From contig NC_051090.1 in NCBI RefSeq assembly GCF_901709675.1, forward strand, positions 5,324,342 through 5,388,341: DNA of 64,000 bases. The letters are read 5' to 3'. The position numbers were made by a program, and so were the translations under genes. Origin of the DNA: Syngnathus acus (Eukaryota; Chordata; Actinopteri; Syngnathiformes; Syngnathidae). The stretch's first letter is position 1. Every line of letters starts with the position of its first letter. Under the pieces are notes generated by a model, which did no database searches, was not told the origin of the DNA, and saw nothing but the letters and a program-made list of their open reading frames with translations. Shown here one piece after another: positions 24,876 through 37,000 of the stretch.

Positions 24876-27480
24876 ATAATAGTATAAAAATAATAACATC
24901 ATGAAATATTAATACTGGACCTATAATGTGTACAACTTAATTGTTATAAAAACAAAACATTTTACAGAGAAGTAAAAATAAACAACTGAGATAATGTGGT
25001 TGTATAAGTGTGCACACCCTCCGATACCAGAGTTCACTTATTCAAACTCGTCTCATCCATGCCAGGGATGCCGACCACCTCCCATTTCCATAAAAGCGTT
25101 ACTACTTGTTACTCTTGCTAGTGCGGACACACATGTACTGTGTATGTAAGGCAATCTCGCGTACACGCCGGCCCATCAAGCCGCTCTTTGGTCGGCCCTT
25201 TCAGCGCTATAAGTCGGGCTGTTTTTGTAACAAAACAAGGCCTAATCCTAAATTCAGCGAGTCGTGAATGTGCCTCAACAAATGGCAGACAAATGAGAAG
25301 GATTAGCCGGGGCCCGTGAAAGAGTGAAAGGTTTGCCATTGATCTACGGTGGTCCTTTTCTCTTTCAGGGCCACTCGGTCTGAAAACCCCACCGGGTAAG
25401 AGCATACAGGGCCACTCCAGAGCCCCCTAGGCCACCGAGAGACACACAACAGTCACAATTAGTCTCAGGAGCTGTAATGGCAATTCAATAAGCGCTTTGG
25501 GTAAAAAAAAAAAATATAGTGCCTCGCCCGTCCGTCTTGCCCTCTCCCCCCGTTTTCGTCTACATATATAAGATTGGTATTATGAGCGCTGTTTGAGGGG
25601 CTGTGTTTTTTCTTTTTTCCTCCCCCCTTTCTTTCCCACCCACCACAGTTCTTTTCAGCCGCTGGGAGAAAAAATGACCACACAGGGTTTCAAAGGTTCC
25701 AGAGGCAACGGGTTGTTGTCACTTGAAGCAGCGTGACTTGTGGCCTCTGCGGACTGCATCCTCTTTCTAGTCCGACTTTGGAACTCATTTGGGAACTTTC
25801 AAACTGCCCCGTTGTTTTTAATGAGATGAAATGTGCTGCACTTTGCAGATGTTTCCACCGAGCTCCCTTGACACTTTGGCCCCTGTCAGTCCAGACATTG
25901 GTGTTTTTCACATCGTCTTCCCGATGTCCTTTCCATCCTTTTTCTCTGCTCCTTTTGGGACCTTCCATGTTGATTTTGCCGACCCTCCTCATTGCTCTCG
26001 GCTTTTGATCAGGATCCGTCCTTCTCGAAGCAATGATTATAATGACAGCCCACCCTTTTAGCATCGGATGGCACTTTGACACTGATGAGTAGGCCAGTCC
26101 AGTCCAGCGTGACTCTGTTTTAGTATTCACTGCCAGTATGTCACATAAGAGGATGCACCTGCTCATTCACTTGCCTTGCAAATATTTACAGTCCAACGCC
26201 TTCAATCTTGGCAAATGAAATGTCTGAGCAGCCAGGAGCCGCCGGCACACCTCATTGCAGCCAACTCTTGACTTTTTAATTGGCGCTACTCTATTATTAT
26301 TATTATTATTTGAACCACAAACAACCTGGCACAATTATCAAGGAAATAGCAGATTGGTGGCTTGCCTTTAGCCAAAGTTGAGCTAATTCATTTGAGCCAA
26401 AACAGTTTGGATTTTGGAGTTTGAAGTTCCTCGCTTGTTACAATACTTTGATGTCAAGTCATCATTCCCATTGAAATGAATACAAGTGACTCTTTGCTGA
26501 GACAAGACAGCTGTAATATTAGTCATTCTATGCAGAGGATAAAGAATATGTGACTTTTTGAATGCTATTATATTCTGGCTGATCCATTTGTGTTCAATTC
26601 TTTGCTTAAAGGGCTACAGCACTGCAAAATAGATGCTAATTAGCACCAGCATTTAGCTAGTGGGGCCTTTTTTAGCCAGTTGTTTTTTTATACACAAGGT
26701 GCATTTCTCTTATGGTTCATATGACAATATATTTGATGAATTGTTCACTATTTGGCAAACTGCTGCCCATTTTTTAATGTATTCCACTGAGTGATGTAAA
26801 AGTATTATGATATCAACGGGACATATAGTTTTGCAACCAGTTTCGGAGGGGGGGGGGGCGTATTATGGTCAACGTTGGAAGTAGCGCTGCCTCTACCGTA
26901 GTTATCCATCCAATGCAAATGACGTGAGGGCATTTTGCAAAGAGGAACAGCTGAATACAAGCGTAGCAGCGGACCCCCCATGCTGCTATCTGGCTGCCGC
27001 CGGGTTGAAGTACAGTGCGATGATGCGACGCCCTCCTGACCAGACGTGTCCCCCGCCGGAGTGGTCTAACATAAAGACGCGCTGAAAGCTTGGCCTTTAT
27101 TCACCCTCCCAACGGCCGCCATTCATCGCCGACTCTCCTTTCTGCTTGCTGAAAAGACAGAGTGGCCTCCTGTGCCACTGGAGCGCTCGCCTGTGTCTAA
27201 ATGACCTTGATGTCCCCCCGCGCCGATCATAAGCGCCGCCCCGCTGGGATTCTTGTCATGATTATGATGATGACGACGAGGAGGAGGGATTATGGCCAAG
27301 GCCTCCGATGGAGATGTTACAAACACTTAACTGTCAGTGAATAGGCACAAAGGCTATTGTCACCTTTTCACAAAACAGCGGAACCTCCCAACGTACAATT
27401 CTCCATTTGAACAATATGCTGAAATAGATAAACCATTGTACAACGAGACCGTTAAAAGCCATCTTGAATATATTAAATGT

Positions 27481-27486
27481 TTTATT
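27481..27486 (-). promoter_or_regulatory. Candidate polyadenylation signal of fgf22
   Basis: AATAAA on the minus strand about 570 nt after the fgf22 stop codon. It implies a moderate 3' UTR. Not confirmed by transcript data. Confidence 0.3.
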
Positions 27487-28053
27487 AGCCTTGTTGAGAA
27501 AAATGTTAGCAAGAACCATTTATTTAGTGTACAAAATGCATGAACGGAACTGTAGCTGCTACGTCACATCAAGTGCACCTACAGCCTCTATGTAATGTAG
27601 GCCAATGTGGAAACGGGTTAGTTGACTTAAGATTACCAAGTGAAGGGTGCACGCATTAGAGACACAGTGATAATGCTTGAGGGGTGCATGCACACAACAT
27701 ACGACTCATCGAAAACCGGCTAGTAGTCCACCTATGTCGAGACGGCTTGGGTTTGTGCTCTCTTAAGTAGTCCAGTATCCAAGGCAGCTGTGAGACTTCT
27801 TTGTGATCTTTGCTGTCTGACGTACTTTGTGGATTGACTTTTTTCAGTTCAACAGATCCAGTTGACTCAAACACATACACGCCTGAGGAAAGTACCACTC
27901 TACTGTCAAAGTCTTTTTCAACATGGGGAAAATAACTTAAAAGCACAAGCTAGCTCTACAAATAAACATTACAAATCTGATCAAATGTACATATATGTGA
28001 CACATGGATGGGGAATGAAGACGTCCGCTTTGTCGTATCCGATGTCAGGCGAG

Positions 28054-31000
28054 CTAGGAGGGCAGCATGGGGAGGAAGTGAGTGGACGGGTGTCTTCGCC
28101 TGGCCTTGTGGCCTCGCCGCGGCTTCCCCCGCCCGTTCAGCGAGACGAACATCTGCCTGCCACCGTGCTTCCAGCGTAGCGAGGCGTAGGTGTTGTAGCC
28201 GTTCTCCTCGATGCGCTCTTTGAACTTGCAGCTTGGGTTGTACTTGACCTGGAAAGGACGAGAAAGGTCGTGAGCACCGCTGTAGAGCAGATAACCATGG
28301 ACAACTCCTCTTGTAGCTTGATGCTAACGTCTATTTAGCAAATTAGTAGCAAGCTTGACAACATTGTAGATTTTTCAATCATACCACACAAATGTCATTG
28401 TTTGCCATGACTTGCCACTGGTGTTCCACAAGGCTCCATACTAGGTCCACAGATTTTTTTTTTTTTTCGTTCTAAAGCTCACAATAAATTGCTTGCCATT
28501 ACAGTAGAGAACTTGTAGCATTCCGCCCAGCTCGATACTTATAGTAGGAAAGCTTGGTGAGATTGTTTTGTATTTGGGTGAATTTTAAGTGTTGACCCGA
28601 CGTGATGGTGTGTCAGTTTTGCGTGAAGATGAACAGATGTGCGAAGGCAATGCAAGCAAAGCATAGCCGCGCTTTCATGGGTACTTAGCGCTGTTTATCA
28701 GATAATCCAACACACAGATAATACTACCTTCCCCTCTATTTGAGGTACTCTGTTGATAACGCGCGGATGCCACTAGTGCGGCGGTATGTTATTGAGGCTT
28801 CACTTTGTAGCAGGTCGAAGGTGATCCTTATCACTCACTCGCTGACTGATTGCGTGTCTGTTTTTTTGCGGAGGCAGACCGCACACCTCAGGTCTGATCT
28901 TAAACAAAGAGGCGGGAATACATTTAAAAGCTTGATGTACAGCACACAGACCACACTCACAAAAAAAAAAGAAAATAGAGGGATGGCACGCAAAGACTTT
29001 TAAAGGAGCCAGGTGGCTCTTTGTCATTGCTCGGCTTTCTTGTGTCTGCCGTGTATTTTGACAGTAAAACAAGCCGCAGGTGTTACAGTCGTGATGGACA
29101 GGAACACTTTGACCTCATGGTGAAGCTAACAAGGGAGCCGCTGGTCCAAATTGTGACCTCCGCTCAAATATGCTTCTTTTTTTTCACAATGCAAAATAGT
29201 CAGTCCAGGCTGAGTACAAATTTGTTTACGACTTAAGAAAAGCTTTCCAAACAACATTGTACTTTATTGAGTCTGTGACCTTTTAAGACCTTTGAATGGT
29301 GGATTTAAAGCTTAAGTTTCATTTTTAAGGATTTAAGGTGCTCATTTTGGATATAAAAAAAACTTGTTTTAAGGCTACTTTGATCAAATGTAAGACCTCT
29401 CTTGATCGTGACCACTAACAGCTCTTTCACTAGATTGTAAATTCCTAACTAGTTCAGTGAATCTATAACCTAGTTGAGACAGTTCAGACAAATCTTCCGA
29501 GATTGACCTCCTCCTCCAACGGTTGGCTGGTTGTAAACTCACCGATCCGAAGAGCGTGCCCTTCTTGGACATGGCTAAGTACAGCCCGGTGCTGACAGAC
29601 TTGATGGCAACAACTCCCACACTGACAGATCGGATTTCCATCAGACCTGGAAAATAAAAGAGTGAACCAGTTAGCTTTTTTTTTTGTGTGTGTGTGTGTG
29701 TGTGATCCTCATCAAAAGCCGCCCCAATCAATGGGATGCCAGATGCTCTGTGGCCAATACAAGAGAGAAAGCACACAGACACAAAGCATTCATACAACAC
29801 ACGTTGAATTAGATCATATTGCGGAACTTGTGGAATTGTTTGGGGAAGGGGGCTGATGCCCACAGTTGTTTACAGACGGACAAAAAAAAAAAAAAACGCT
29901 GCGTCTGCTTTAGCCTCATGAGTGCTCCTGCTAACGCTGAGAATAAGCTGGCAAGTTTGCAGGCTAATTGTTTCCTCTGGGCACCGGCTTGCAAACGAGT
30001 CCCATGTGGCTCACGCTTGATCTGGCTTTTGTCTGCATGCAAAAAAAATAAAATAGAAAAATTAAGCCGTGTGACCATTGTCACAAATGTTGAGGGTTTC
30101 AGGGCTTTATTCTGAATGAGAACGAAGTACTTCAGGAAAAGATGACTCTTTTGATGATATTTTCTCACGGCTTTATTTGCAAAAGCATCCGGATGTGGCG
30201 GTTCACCCACCATCATAGCTTCCACACGTAAAAAAGGGAGAAACAAATAACAAGCAAGATGAAATTATGTTGGACCGACAATGGAAAAAAAACTTTTACG
30301 TCATAAAAGTCAGCCCCCCCCTAAAAAAAAGTGGCACTGTTGATAATAATAATAATAATATTTTCAGATTTGGCAGAGTAAAATTCTGATAATTGTTTAA
30401 TTGGCTGATTACTAATTAAATTATATATTTTAAATATATATTTTCCTCCCTTAATGCTTAAAAAATAATGATATGAATAACAGTCAGAAAGAAAATCCAT
30501 CAATTCTTGCTGTTTTTAAAAAAAAATACAAAATTAAATCAGCTGATAATCATTCAGGCCCTAGCTACGATGTTCGTGTTATGATGACCTAAAACTCTGT
30601 ATTTTAAGTCTGGAAACAATGTCAGGCAGAAAAAATAATATTACAAGACTCTGCTTCTCCCATCACGATGTCCCATTTTGAGCGTGTCATGTCTGCCGGG
30701 TGAGATCATCCCGCAGACACCACCGACTACAAAGAGTCCAAAGCAAAAAGTCAAAGTAAACAAACACATGCAGTTCCTGTTGAGTGTCTTTGGTCTCGAC
30801 TAGCTCCAGCTGCATAGGACCAGGGAATGCCCCATTAGTCCGTCCAGGTAGGCATCCAGCTGCACCCCCGTCATTCCATCATTCCTCCGCTTCCTCTGAT
30901 CCTCTCACTTAACACTTTGATGGCAGGATTCCTCTTTTTTTCTCCCTTTACGAGCCGTGTTTACAAACACAGAGTGTGCTCTGGTGGCACCTGGAGCGCG

Positions 31001-34000
31001 CGAGCGACTCGTAAGCAATTAGCCGAGGCCCGACCGGCCGATTGGAGCGCTGCAAGGATTTACGGGGGATTAGTCCAGGCCAATGAAAAGCACTGGTGCC
31101 TGAAAATGCTTCCAGCAGTAATTGCCGCTTGGACGCCCCACACACAGGAGAGAATCATGTTTGTCATAATCTATATTTTGTCCTTTTTTACGTTAAACAG
31201 CTTGACCACGAGTCAAAATCTCACAAAGAATATGTCGTGTTTTAGTGAGTAGATCGAAGTGAAGTACTTTCATGTTCCATTTTACTGTCTGGTTCACCTA
31301 AAAAACAAAAATCTGTCAACTACAGAACTGCCAACCTTTCCTTAGAGTCTGTAATTTATTACAGCAACCGAGTTACGGCCGAAACTTATATTTGGGGGGA
31401 AAAAAAAGGTGGGTCACCCTCCACCAAAAAAAAAAAAAAAGATTTGGTAGATAATTGCGAAATAATGCTACAACACTAGCTCACAAGTTAAAAGTTATCT
31501 GAATGCTAACGACTTGACTCATCCCTAATTGCTGCTAGCTTTCATAGATTCATATCAGTGGCAGGAAACAAACGCTAGCAACCGAGGCCTAGCAGCCGAG
31601 TCCAAACTTCGCTAATTCAATTCATTTTTTATCGTCGTCGTTTTTTTCTGGACAGCCTACAGATGTGAATCCAAATCAGGCTATTATGTTCTTTTATTTT
31701 GTCTTTGTGGTCCCTATTCTTCTATTAATCCTTTTTTTAAGTGTGGTATGAGGGTAATTATAACTCTAAGAACATGTTTAGTAGCTAATTGAAGTGTATG
31801 AGTAAGAGAGAAGTGTCCTCGAGGTTACGGTTTACGGCTTATGGCATTTTTCTTCCCAAGAGTCCACAAGCTAGCGGCACAAACGCAAGTCTTTTAAATG
31901 ATATCAAAAGGAAGAAACACTGGAGTCCAATTAGCTGTTTGCTCTTTAGTGGCATTGGAGAGTGAAGGGCCCTTCTTCAGTGTGTTCTGCTATGCAAGTA
32001 TCAACTGATGGCCCCATTGAGCTCATGAAAAAAAGTGCTTTTGGCTTCCCACTTGCAATTGGGGAGATCTCTTAACCTTTGACATGTTTTGGCTGGGACT
32101 GTCAATAAGCTCAAGCTGCCATTACAAGCAAATCCCGCGCTATACATGTCCAGTCAACTGTGGACTCGCCATTTCTTTCCCCTTTCTATGGGGATTTTTA
32201 AGTCTTTTTTTTTTTTAATTTAATACTCTTTCTTTTCCTTCCATCCCCCATTTTTTGGACGTTAGCCCATCGTCAGATCATTTAAGCCTTTTCTGACCTT
32301 GGAAAGGAAGGGGGAAAAAAAGGCAGAAAGCAAAGCGAAAGAAACTCTCATGGGGTTCTTTTCCTTTTGTCCAGCTCATGCTGGGCGGGGGGGGTCAGAG
32401 ATGGGGGGGTGCACGGTGAAGGTGCTGCTTTTAAGATGGGCCGGTGGGTAAAAAGGGGGGGGGGGGTCTTTGTTACTCACCTGAGAGGTAAAAACAAGAT
32501 CTTATTAAGCTAGGTTTTGAATAGAGCGCACAAAGTGTGGAAGAATGGCAGAAAATAGCCACACACATTTTTCCTCCTACTTTTCTTTTTGTTCCCTCGC
32601 CGGCTCTTTAATTTCTCGGGTTGCCCCCTTGAGCAGCCCTCTATGGCTCAGTGCTCGACCAGAGCCGAGCCTGGGAATCTCGTAGTTCCCGCTGTGCGCC
32701 TGTGCTTGATTGACACACCTTTTCAATTATTTCACAGTTTGCTTGCTTTTTAAACGGAGAGGGCCCTGTTGGTTTTTTTTCTTCCCCCTTTCCCTTCTGC
32801 CCTCCTTTACAAAATAGCAGCTTTTCATGTCTGGTCCGGGCCGCCGGGCCTAATGGCTGTGACCAGCACCTTTGATCAGCCGTGACCCCCTCTGAGGTTC
32901 TGGTAGTGGGTGAAACGGGCCGCCTGTGTGTATCGACGCACACAAAGGCGGTATGGCTCCGTATTGCTTTAAACACCTTGAGAGATCGCTATGGGAACAT
33001 GCGCCGAGGTGGCGCGGGACGGGAACTGTTGATCGGTGGACTCTTCGGGAATTTGTTCTAACAAGTTTTGTCATAATTGTTATGTAAGTTAGTTTGCTTT
33101 GATGATGCTATCAAAATGCCCAAGAATAATTTATTTTGCTCCATCTCTTCATATTGATTGCTAGCTGACAGGTCGAATGCTCTGGAAGTCTAATATGTCC
33201 ACTGCGTGGCATGCGATAGTTGGGCGGCTGCTGATGTCATCGGTCAGCCACGTGAAATCCGATCTTGGCGATAAACTGTCCTTTTACAGGAAACTTGTGT
33301 GCTGAGGCTAAATAGTCACTTTTCAAGCGGCACACTTGTCAAAATGAAAATCCAGGCTCTTGTTTCATGACTTGAAAACCTTATTCATTTGTATTCATCC
33401 ATTTTAGAAAAGCCATATAAATATACACATGGAAAAAAAAAAAAGATGTTATTTGTCTTTTGTAACAAAATGCAAAAGCTGGAGGAAACAAGCCGTTATC
33501 AAATCAAGATTGAACACCTGATAAGATGAAATACCGCCGCAATGGTTCCTTTCTAATGAGGTGAACTGCGCCACAACGATGCTCTCACTGTGACTGTGTG
33601 TCGTGCAATACAACGAGTGTGTGCGCCCGCGTAACCGACTCTTTGTTACACAGCAGCTGCCAGTCTAGACTTCCCTCCCTCCCTCCATCCCTCACTTCAT
33701 ACTGTACCTGTCTCCCATCTGCCAGCACATTCACATCCTTCTTTCTCTTCACTCCTTCCTCTTCCTCCCTCCCTCCAAACACGCTTCACACCTATTGACT
33801 CCAACGAGGCGTCGGTATGATTTATTAATTCCCTAGCAACAGCTGTGAGACAAACCATATAGATCTTGCATACTTCTGCCCCGAGAACCTGAAACCAACG
33901 TTGCTCGTTTAGACAAACTAATTGACCCACTGGTGAAAGGAGACTTGCAATGCATATAGACGGATAATTGTTTTTATTTTATTTTATCATTATTATTTTT

Positions 34001-37000
34001 TTTCCATCAATCCAATTGCTAGAAGTTTTTTTTTTTGCATGTCGGGCCAAATCAATCCTTGTGGTAGACCAACTGCTGTTCCCCGCCTCTGCTTCAAACG
34101 GAGCTCAAACTGTCTGGAAGTAACCGGATTCGGAAATCCTGGACAGTTAGGGGTCCATCAGCTATGTGCTCACGCTCGCTTTAATCAAATCAAATTCGCA
34201 GAGGAAACGAGAAGCAGGATTATTTGTCCACCTCATTTTTGCTTCTTTTCTTCTTGGGCACTTGAGCTTTCGCAGACGCAAACACGCTGTCACCAAGGAA
34301 ATCACACGGTACACACTGCGTGCGGTCATTCCGACAATGTCATTTTTTCCCTTGAGGATGTGCAGTACAAAAAAAAATTGTTTTTTTAGTGCAAGGCCCC
34401 TGGAAATGATTTCGTGTCAATTAGACGCAGCGGTGGCAGGTGCTGATGTTCTCTTTCGGGTCTGTGAACGCAACACACGGTTGGGATCTGCTGAAAGCCG
34501 ACTCCCGTCTCCTTGTTGGCCGTAGCGCCGTCCGAAAGAGGTGACATTCTCCCACACATACAATCCACAAGCCCCGTCCTCCTCTTTCAGGACTCTTCAG
34601 AGCCCCGTGTTACCCCGCCCCCTCGACTCCCCCCCAATCTTTTTCAAACGGGGTTGCTCGGGAGAAAGACTCCCGGGATTAGCCCCGGCCAGGTTCTTTC
34701 AAAGGCCATTAGAGCAAATTACAGGTATCCTGTTACCAGAGTGCTGGGACAGGCCAGGTGAGGGGCCCAGAGGCCACGTAGGAGAGCAAGGGGTCAGCTC
34801 GGGACAAAAAGACAAGGCCACCCTGGGCCCCACTTCATCGGAGGCTCTGCCCGGCTTCGCAAACTGCTCGGCCCGCATCCATGAATGGCTCACTTGATGG
34901 GACCGCCGAGACATTGTCTCACCACTGTAACTTTAGCCTTTTTTTTCTTCTTATAGTAGCCCCCCAACATACACACACACCTCCCTCTGCCCAAGCCTTT
35001 TTTTTTTTTTCTTGTCCTCTGATAGATGTGGGCATGAAAAACTAAAGAAAATCTACTGTAAAAAACACTAGAATGACACTTAGTGGACACCCGCTCAAAA
35101 ACCGGATTAGAAAGAAATTGTCAGTGATCTTAATCTAATACCCCAACCATTCAAAATAAATATTTTTTTATAATTATTTTTACGAAACCTAAATGGTTTA
35201 ATTCCTCAATTGATCCACCCAAGTAATTTTTGCCTTTTTTTAAAAATTATTCATCAAGCGAGTAATAAACATTTTCAAGTTTCGTAACATTAGCAACTTT
35301 GTGTGAACTAAATAACAAACAGGGGGAAAAATTGGATTGATGGCGGAAAAAAATCCCACCAGCATTTTCAGGTAGTTCTACCATCTGTATTCAGAGTAGC
35401 TGAGGTCAAATGCAAGTGCACAAACAACCTTACCATATGTCAACGCTCTGATTGGAGTTACATTGAACCATCCGTGATCCGGACTTCGATGTAAGCCGTA
35501 ATGGCAACCACACGTGTGCTGTCAATGTATCATTAAGAGACTGATGTTGTTGATAAAAATGCTCGAGATGGCCACGGGGAGTTCCGTATCCTGTCATTTT
35601 CTTTAGCATCTCACACACACACATGCATCGGCCACACACACACACACCCTATCCCAACCGGTGGATGACAATCTAGTGGAGGAGCTGCGGAAGTGTTTCA
35701 TTAGCCAATTACCGCTGTAGATAAGGCCTGCGTTCCCACAGTCCACAGGGCCGTGGGTCAAATGTGACCAATTACCCCCCCGCCAACCCCCTTGCTAGTC
35801 CCCTCACAGAACAGATTATTGCGTCTGATTTACCCCCAGTCAGACAGACTGACCCAGTACTCCGCAATCCACATCTGGAGAGGTCTGAGTAGGCTGGAAG
35901 TGTGTGTGTGTGGGGGGGGGGTTGTCTCTGTATGTGATTGCACTGAAATAACGGAGACAACCTTTAGAGCACGGGTGGTCAATCTTTGGCCTCTGGGCCA
36001 TATATGGCCTGCGAGCATTTGAGTCAGTGCAGTACACAATTCTAAAAACAGCAATGGGACTTTGCACCTTTACGTTGTCTTTGGGAAATTGAATCGATCA
36101 GAACAGGACCTGCTTTGTTTGTCTTCGGAGATGTTTCGTTTCTCATCTGAAGAAGCTTCATCGGGTTTTGCAGAGGCATGCCCGGATCTCAAATGGTATA
36201 ATTTTTGGGGAAATGCAAAACGAAATGTGTTCTGTGCTCCCTCCTATGAGCTCCAGTTAGAAGGCCAACAGAAGCATTTTGGACCAACTGGAGTTTGAGC
36301 GAGGACCGTCTGACTCCGAAATAAATTGCATTATAGTAATCCAGCCAAGATGTAATGTAGGCATAGATTGCTTTACTTTAGCCAGCTGCCAAAGATTAAC
36401 AAAAAAAATAGAAGAAGCTGGATTTAACAATATCCGCAATTTGCCGCTCTAATTTAAAAATCACTGTCCAATTTCAAACCCAACTTCGTTCACACTGGCC
36501 CGATTAAATAAACATGAACAAACTCACCTGCAAAATTTGGTGAATTTTGGAATGTAAAGCAAAATGGTCCCCCGCGGTATCGTATAAAAACTCAAATGCC
36601 CCTTGATGTAAAGGTTGAAAGTCTGTGCTGGTATTTACCCCCCTCATCAAGCAGTAATGAGTGCACACGTCCTGTCCGTGCTGTTGTAGACCCCCCCTCA
36701 CCCTCACAAGATGTGATTGTGCTTAACGGCACATCAATCAGTACTTTTAAGGAACCCATGGGAAGCCCCTCTGATGATCAAACTCTAATTTTACAAGCAT
36801 ATTTAGGGGATGGGGGGGCAACCTTAGGGAGAAGCTGGCTGCCATGATTGATAGCGGGGGTGAAAAAGGTTAACGAAGGCCAACAGCGTGCGCCTGTGTG
36901 GTACCAATCTTCCCAACCAAAGAGGCTTTTTCTTTAATCAGGGAGGGGTGGGGGGAGCAAAGTGCCTCCAAATCATGCATCACATCCACAACAAGCCAGC

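Larger units (their letters stand above)
22877..28053. other. Intergenic stretch between the prss57-like gene and fgf22
   Basis: No gene recognised. It contains two CTCF-like motifs (23754-23767, 23812-23825), a CpG-rich patch at about 24380-24610, a CCAT-type simple repeat near 24852-24875, an ATT run near 26294-26311 and a possible fgf22 poly(A) signal on the minus strand at 27481-27486. Human RNF126 and FSTL3, which lie in the corresponding human interval, have no visible exons here. Confidence 0.55.

Noticed and set aside
30340-30575. AT-rich segment ending in CAGGCCCTA, possibly a third hAT-like copy
   Set aside because: Only a short end-like word is visible and the interior is low-complexity AT sequence, so homology cannot be supported.
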